Positions 50,522 to 53,743 of a DNA stretch of 53,743 nucleotides are shown piece by piece; within the stretch, counting starts at the first letter, position 1; every line of letters starts with the position of its first letter. Origin of the DNA: an uncultured Micromonospora sp. (GTDB lineage: Bacteria; Actinomycetota; Actinomycetes; Mycobacteriales; Micromonosporaceae); contig CALGAM010000067.1 of the NCBI GenBank assembly GCA_937951935.1, positions 1 through 53,743 on the forward strand, in the 5' to 3' direction. Both the position numbers and the translations under genes were made by a program. The notes below the pieces were generated by a model that saw nothing but the letters and a program-made list of their open reading frames with translations, was not told the origin of the DNA and ran no database searches.

Positions 50522-50723
50522 GGTTGGCTTCTCCGTGAGATGGCGTCCCCGACCCGGGGGCGGGGGACGGCCCTGACGGTGGAGCCGCCGTCCGGCGGCC
50601 ACCGCACGGAGACAACCAGCCGGCGGGCGAGGACTCACTACGCCCACGTGGCGAATCGGAGGTAGGGCCAGGCATACCCCGACGGCTCGCCCCAGCCCCA
50701 TCGTCGCGGCCCGCCGGGCGGGC

Positions 50724-50729
50724 TACCGT
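50724..50729 (+). promoter_or_regulatory. -10 (TACCGT) for leaderless histidine kinase gene
   Basis: TACCGT is followed after 7 nt by GTG 50737, without a ribosome-binding site. Confidence 0.5.
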
Positions 50730-50736
50730 GGCGGGC

Positions 50737-52128
50737 GTGCGTGAGGGCGGCCCGCGGACGGCGTTGGAGGCGGTGTTCTGGCGCCGGCTGCCGATCAGCG
50801 GCTGGCCGTGGCGGGCGGCCGCGTACCTGATCACGACCCTGCCCGTGGCGGTGCCCGTCTCCGTGGTGCTCGCGAGCCCCTGGCTGGTGCTGCTGGACCG
50901 GCTGGCGGCCGGCAGCTACCAGGTCGGCACCGTCGTGGCGCTGGTCCTGTGCGGGGTCGGGGTGGTCGCCGTCTGCGGGCCGCTGGTCGCGCCGCCGCTG
51001 GCCAGGCTGGAGCGGGTCCGCCTGCTGCTGGTCGACCGCCGCCCGACCGGCGCCGGGCACGGGGGTGCGACGTGGCCGACCCGCACCCCGTGGCCGACCC
51101 GCGCCCGACGGGGCCGCGGGGCCACCGGGTGGTGGTCCCGGCTGCGGGCCCACTACACGGACCCGGGTACCTGGCGGGAGGTCGCGTACGCCTGCCTGCT
51201 GGGCACCGTGGCGCCCGTGGTGACCACGGCCGCGCTGCTCGTCGTGCTCATGGTCGGGGTCTTCATCCTCAGCCCGCTGCTCGTGCGGGCGCAGCCGCCC
51301 GGCAGCGCCCCCGTGGCGTTGGGCTTCGGGCACGTCGCGACCGTGGGGCAGACACTGCCGTACGTGGTCGGCGGTGTGCTGGCGCTCCCGCTGGTCCCCT
51401 ACCTGCTGACGCTGCTGGCCGGCGGGCACGCCGCGGTGGCGCGCGCCCTCCTGCTCGGCGGCCAGGTCGAGCGGCTGCGCGCCGAACTGGTCGAGGTGTC
51501 CCGGTCCCGGCTGCGGCTGGCGGACGCCTTCGAGGCCGAGCGGCGCCGCATCGAACGCGACCTGCACGACGGTGCCCAGCAGAAGCTGGTCAGCCTCACC
51601 CTGCAACTCGGGCTCGCGCGGCTCGACCTGCCGCCCGACTCGCCCGCCGCCGCGAGCATCGCCGCCGCCCACGAGCAGGCCAAGCAGATGATGGACGAGC
51701 TGCGCCAGCTCATTCACGGCATCCGGCCGCAGATCCTGACCGATCTCGGCCTGCCCGCCGCCCTCGCGGACCTCGCCGACCAGTGCCCCGTTCCGGTACG
51801 CGTCGACGCCGACCTGCCGGGCCGGCTGCCGAGCCAGGTCGAGCACACCGCCTACTTCGTGGCCGCCGAGGCGCTCACCAACATCGCCAAGCACAGCGGC
51901 GCCACCGCCGCCACGGTGACCGCACGTCAGGCCGGTGCGGTGCTCACCGTCGAGGTCAGCGACAACGGCCGCGGCGGCGCCGACCCGCAGCGCGGCAGCG
52001 GCCTGACCGGCCTGGCCGACCGGGTGGCCGTCGCCGGCGGCCGACTGCTGCTGTCCAGCCCGGACGGCGGCCCGACGATCCTGCGCGTGGAGCTTCCGTG
52101 CGACCCCAACCATCCACCATTCGAGTAG
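50737..52128 (+). CDS. NarL/LiaS-type sensor histidine kinase
   Basis: 463 residues from GTG 50737 (leaderless). Four or more membrane helices in the first ~245 residues with an Arg/Thr/Pro-rich cytosolic loop (about 100-135) between them. The HisKA_3 dimerisation helix is EAERRRIERDLHDGAQQKLV with the phospho-acceptor His in LHDGAQQ; the ATPase domain has EALTNIAKHSG (N box), VSDNGRGG (G1) and GSGLTGLADRV (G2). It likely senses an envelope signal and phosphorylates the response regulator whose gene overlaps by 31 bases. The divergent CPBP/ABC operon is the likely target. Confidence 0.93.
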   Translation: MREGGPRTALEAVFWRRLPISGWPWRAAAYLITTLPVAVPVSVVLASPWLVLLDRLAAGSYQVGTVVALVLCGVGVVAVCGPLVAPPLARLERVRLLLVDRRPTGAGHGGATWPTRTPWPTRARRGRGATGWWSRLRAHYTDPGTWREVAYACLLGTVAPVVTTAALLVVLMVGVFILSPLLVRAQPPGSAPVALGFGHVATVGQTLPYVVGGVLALPLVPYLLTLLAGGHAAVARALLLGGQVERLRAELVEVSRSRLRLADAFEAERRRIERDLHDGAQQKLVSLTLQLGLARLDLPPDSPAAASIAAAHEQAKQMMDELRQLIHGIRPQILTDLGLPAALADLADQCPVPVRVDADLPGRLPSQVEHTAYFVAAEALTNIAKHSGATAATVTARQAGAVLTVEVSDNGRGGADPQRGSGLTGLADRVAVAGGRLLLSSPDGGPTILRVELPCDPNHPPFE

Positions 52129-52775
52129 TCATCGCCGAGGACGGCGTCCTGCTCCGGGAAGGACTCGCCGGCCTGCTCGAACGGTTCGGCTTCCAGACCG
52201 CGGCCAGCGTCGGTGACGCCGAGGCCCTCAGGAGTGCCGTCGCCGAGCACGCCCCCGACCTGGTGATCACCGACATCCGCATGCCGCCCAGCTACACCGA
52301 CGAGGGGCTGCGTGCGGCCGTGGAGCTGCGCCGCGCCCACCCCGGGTTGGCGGTCGTCGCGCTCAGCCAGTACGTGCAGCACCGCTACGCCGCGGACCTG
52401 CTCGACTCCGGTGACGGTCGGGGTGTCGGCTACCTGCTGAAGGACCGCGTGGTCGACGTCGAGGACTTCATCGCCGCGCTGCGCCGGGTGGTCGCCGGCG
52501 GCACCGCCGTCGACCCCCACGTGGTCAGCCGGCTGCTCCGCCGTCGCCGCGACCCGCTGGCCAGCCTGTCCGCCCGCGAGCGCGAGGTCCTCGCCCTCAT
52601 CGCCGAGGGCCACTCCAACGCCGCCATCGCCCGGCAGCTGGTGGTCTCCGAGGCCGCCGTCGGCAAACACGTCGGCAACATCTTCACCAAGCTTCACCTT
52701 CCCCAGACCGAGGACACCAACCGTCGGGTCCTCGCGGTCCTGGCCTATCTGCGCAGCGACGAGCTGGAGCGGTAG
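52098..52775 (+). CDS. NarL/LuxR-family response regulator
   Basis: 225 residues from GTG 52098 (GGAG five bases upstream), overlapping the kinase gene by 31 bases. Receiver domain: IRVVIAEDGVLLREGLAGLL (acidic pocket), the phospho-acceptor Asp in DLVITDIRMPP, and the Lys of GYLLKDRVVDVEDF. C-terminal LuxR HTH: LSAREREVLALIAEGHSNAA and VSEAAVGKHVGNIFTKLHL. In related systems the regulator turns on the neighbouring ABC exporter operon; the pair sits divergent to such an operon here, supporting that role. Confidence 0.94.
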   Translation: MRPQPSTIRVVIAEDGVLLREGLAGLLERFGFQTAASVGDAEALRSAVAEHAPDLVITDIRMPPSYTDEGLRAAVELRRAHPGLAVVALSQYVQHRYAADLLDSGDGRGVGYLLKDRVVDVEDFIAALRRVVAGGTAVDPHVVSRLLRRRRDPLASLSAREREVLALIAEGHSNAAIARQLVVSEAAVGKHVGNIFTKLHLPQTEDTNRRVLAVLAYLRSDELER

Positions 52776-52878
52776 CCGACGCCGCACGCCGGTCTCCTGC
52801 CGCACGGTGGTGGCGCGGGTGGCGCGCTCTGGGGGTACGCCGGCCAGCCGCGCTGTTGTCGCGGGCTGACGGTCCTGG

Positions 52879-52895
52879 CCCCGGCGGCACCGGGG
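52879..52895. terminator. Small hairpin after the response regulator
   Basis: CCCCGG-CGGCA-CCGGGG, a 6-bp stem, about 100 bases past the stop and before the convergent oxidoreductase gene. Weak. Confidence 0.25.
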
Positions 52896-52940
52896 GTGTC
52901 CCGCACCGTACGGCTCGGGCGCCCGCCGTCGGTGCCGGGG

Positions 52941-53336
52941 TCAGTCGGTGGCCTCCAGCCGGAAGACCGGATGGTCGGCCACGTCGGGCAGTTCGGCGAG
53001 GAAGTGGTTGGCCGGGCCGCTCCACCGGGCGCGGTAGGCTTCGATGATCTCGTGCCGCTGCTCGGGCGGCAGTTCGACAGCCCGGTACGTGCTGCGGCGG
53101 AACCTGCTGCGCACCGTGCACCGCCCGGCGGCGCGCAGGTTGCGGGTCCACTCCGTGTTGCCCCGCAACGACACCAGGTACCGCGCCCCCGCGTGGTCGA
53201 GCACGTTGACCGGCACCCGCTGGATGCCGCCGGTCCTGCGCCTGGTCACCTCAAGCGTGGTCGCGCCCAGGGCGGACACGAGGGGGTTGAGCACCCGGGC
53301 CACGAGCCAGCCGGGGCGTATGTACCTCCCCGCCAC
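52941..53336 (-). CDS. Deazaflavin (F420)-dependent nitroreductase-family protein
   Basis: 131 residues from GTG 53336, chosen because GGAGG lies 8 nt upstream (a GTG at 53345 has the GGAGG overlapping it). The split-barrel fold shows ALGATTLEVTRRRTGGIQRV, LVSLRGNTEWTRNLRAAG and the FRRSTYRAVELPPEQRHEII segment, which matches the DDN/nitroreductase family of actinobacterial F420H2-dependent oxidoreductases. They use deazaflavin cofactor F420 to reduce quinones or xenobiotics. Cofactor choice is inferred from the family. A TAGGCT -10 lies 52-57 bases upstream, giving a short leader. Confidence 0.87.
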   Translation of the reverse strand: MAGRYIRPGWLVARVLNPLVSALGATTLEVTRRRTGGIQRVPVNVLDHAGARYLVSLRGNTEWTRNLRAAGRCTVRSRFRRSTYRAVELPPEQRHEIIEAYRARWSGPANHFLAELPDVADHPVFRLEATD

Positions 53337-53668
53337 GTGCGTCACCTCCGGTCTCGACGGCGCGTTCCCCTCGTTACGTCGGTGGACAGCCTAGCCCGGC
53401 GGGCTCCGGTCGGGGTGCCGGCCGACGCGCCTCGACCTGATGCCGGAAAACGACGGGAACGACGGGTCGGCGCCCCCGGGTGGGCCCGGCACACCGTCCC
53501 CGCCGCAGCCGCCGACCCGGGGCGTAGCCCCGGTGGGCGCCCGGCGGCACCCGGACCGGGACGTCACGGCGGCGCGGCGCGGGATCCGACGACGGTGCTG
53601 CCGGCGCTGCACGCCCCCGTGGGTCCCTGCGGTACGCTGGCAGCCGTCGCCGGTAGCGCGGCTCACCC
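53337..53668. other. Intergenic region before the tRNA gene
   Basis: About 330 bases. It holds the TAGGCT -10 of the oxidoreductase gene (53388-53393, minus strand), GC-rich sequence with no convincing gene, and TACGCT at 53633-53638, about 30 bases upstream of the tRNA, as possible tRNA -10. Confidence 0.45.
53388..53393 (-). promoter_or_regulatory. -10 (TAGGCT) of the deazaflavin oxidoreductase gene
   Basis: On the minus strand TAGGCT lies 51 bases from GTG 53336; the leader of about 45 nt includes the GGAGG ribosome-binding site. Confidence 0.45.
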
Positions 53669-53741
53669 GCCCTCGTAGCTCAGGGGATAGAGCAACGGTT
53701 TCCTAAACCGTGTGTCGCAGGTTCGAATCCTGCCGGGGGCA
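53669..53741 (+). tRNA. tRNA-Arg(CCU)
   Basis: A 73-nt cloverleaf: acceptor arm GCCCTCG/CGGGGGC (one G-U pair), D arm with AGCTCAGGGGATAGAGC, anticodon stem CGGTT/AACCG with loop TTCCTAA (anticodon CCT, decoding AGG), variable loop and T arm GCAGG-TTCGAAT-CCTGC, discriminator A. The following CC at the window edge are the first bases of an encoded CCA. Confidence 0.95.
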
Positions 53742-53743
53742 CC

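Noticed and set aside
53440..53706. 88-codon frame starting MPENDGNDGSAPP
   Set aside because: It reads straight into the tRNA gene and ends inside it; the start looks plausible but the rest is Arg-rich and cannot be coding.

Overview
The window is high-GC (roughly 70-75% by eye) actinobacterial chromosome, most likely from a Micromonosporaceae (Micromonospora-like) organism. This rests on the codon use, frequent GTG starts, many TAGGNT-type -10 hexamers (nine of the -10 sites sit only 6-8 nt from a start codon), and gene families such as a TIGR04222-type membrane protein, an AfsR/SARP regulator, a deazaflavin-type oxidoreductase and a GH10-CBM2 xylanase. No phage, insertion sequence, CRISPR array or replication origin is visible. 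Both edges cut features: the first gene lacks its 5' end and the tRNA at the right edge lacks the last base of its CCA.

Layout. 1-2216: two overlapping genes for beta-sandwich proteins of unknown role, closed by a 36-bp perfect palindrome. 2427-5316: L-serine dehydratase, then a divergent quinone-oxidoreductase/HxlR-regulator pair around a palindrome. 5618-17638: a cell-surface polymer cluster resembling wall teichoic acid assembly (Wzm/Wzt-type ABC exporter, CDP-alcohol phosphotransferase fusion, GT2-TagF fusion, two more GT2 enzymes, a polytopic membrane protein), interrupted at 11749-12205 by a scar made of two truncated genes. 17776-19092: an orphan MsiK/UgpC-type sugar-import ATPase behind a perfect inverted repeat. 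19391-20917: a membrane-anchored multicopper oxidase preceded by three 11-bp-spaced repeats. 20974-22315: NTF2-like protein and divergent LysR regulator. 22416-25640: beta-phosphoglucomutase-type HAD enzyme plus GH65 phosphorylase. 25677-26714: secreted coiled-coil peptidase with a structured leader. 27429-28886: alpha/beta hydrolase and TIGR04222-type membrane protein. 28946-31986: ferric-reductase-like flavocytochrome, FMN-binding protein and ApbE flavinyl transferase in one operon. 32320-35376: a large SARP/NB-ARC/TPR regulator. 35450-41677: WYL regulator, NTF2-like enzyme, AI-2E-type transporter, MRJP/SMP-30-like protein, DedA protein, two small unknowns, dCMP deaminase-like enzyme. 41875-43302: secreted xylanase. 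43777-46578: an Hsp70-type ATPase joined through one membrane helix to a threefold extracellular repeat. 46612-52775: lipoprotein, ABC exporter with CPBP protease, and a divergent histidine kinase/response regulator. 52941-53336: deazaflavin-dependent oxidoreductase; then tRNA-Arg(CCU).

How the parts may work together (inference). The surface-polymer genes would build and export a polyol-phosphate polymer. The phosphorylase, HAD mutase, sugar-import ATPase and xylanase belong to carbohydrate use, and the ATPase and xylanase control regions share the 8-mer GAAACTTC. The flavocytochrome operon would pass electrons from NAD(P)H across the membrane to a covalently flavinylated secreted protein. 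Less expected items are the Hsp70-receptor-like protein, the deletion scar, the 11-bp-period repeats, the leader mini-gene before the TagF fusion, and the set of apparently leaderless genes.
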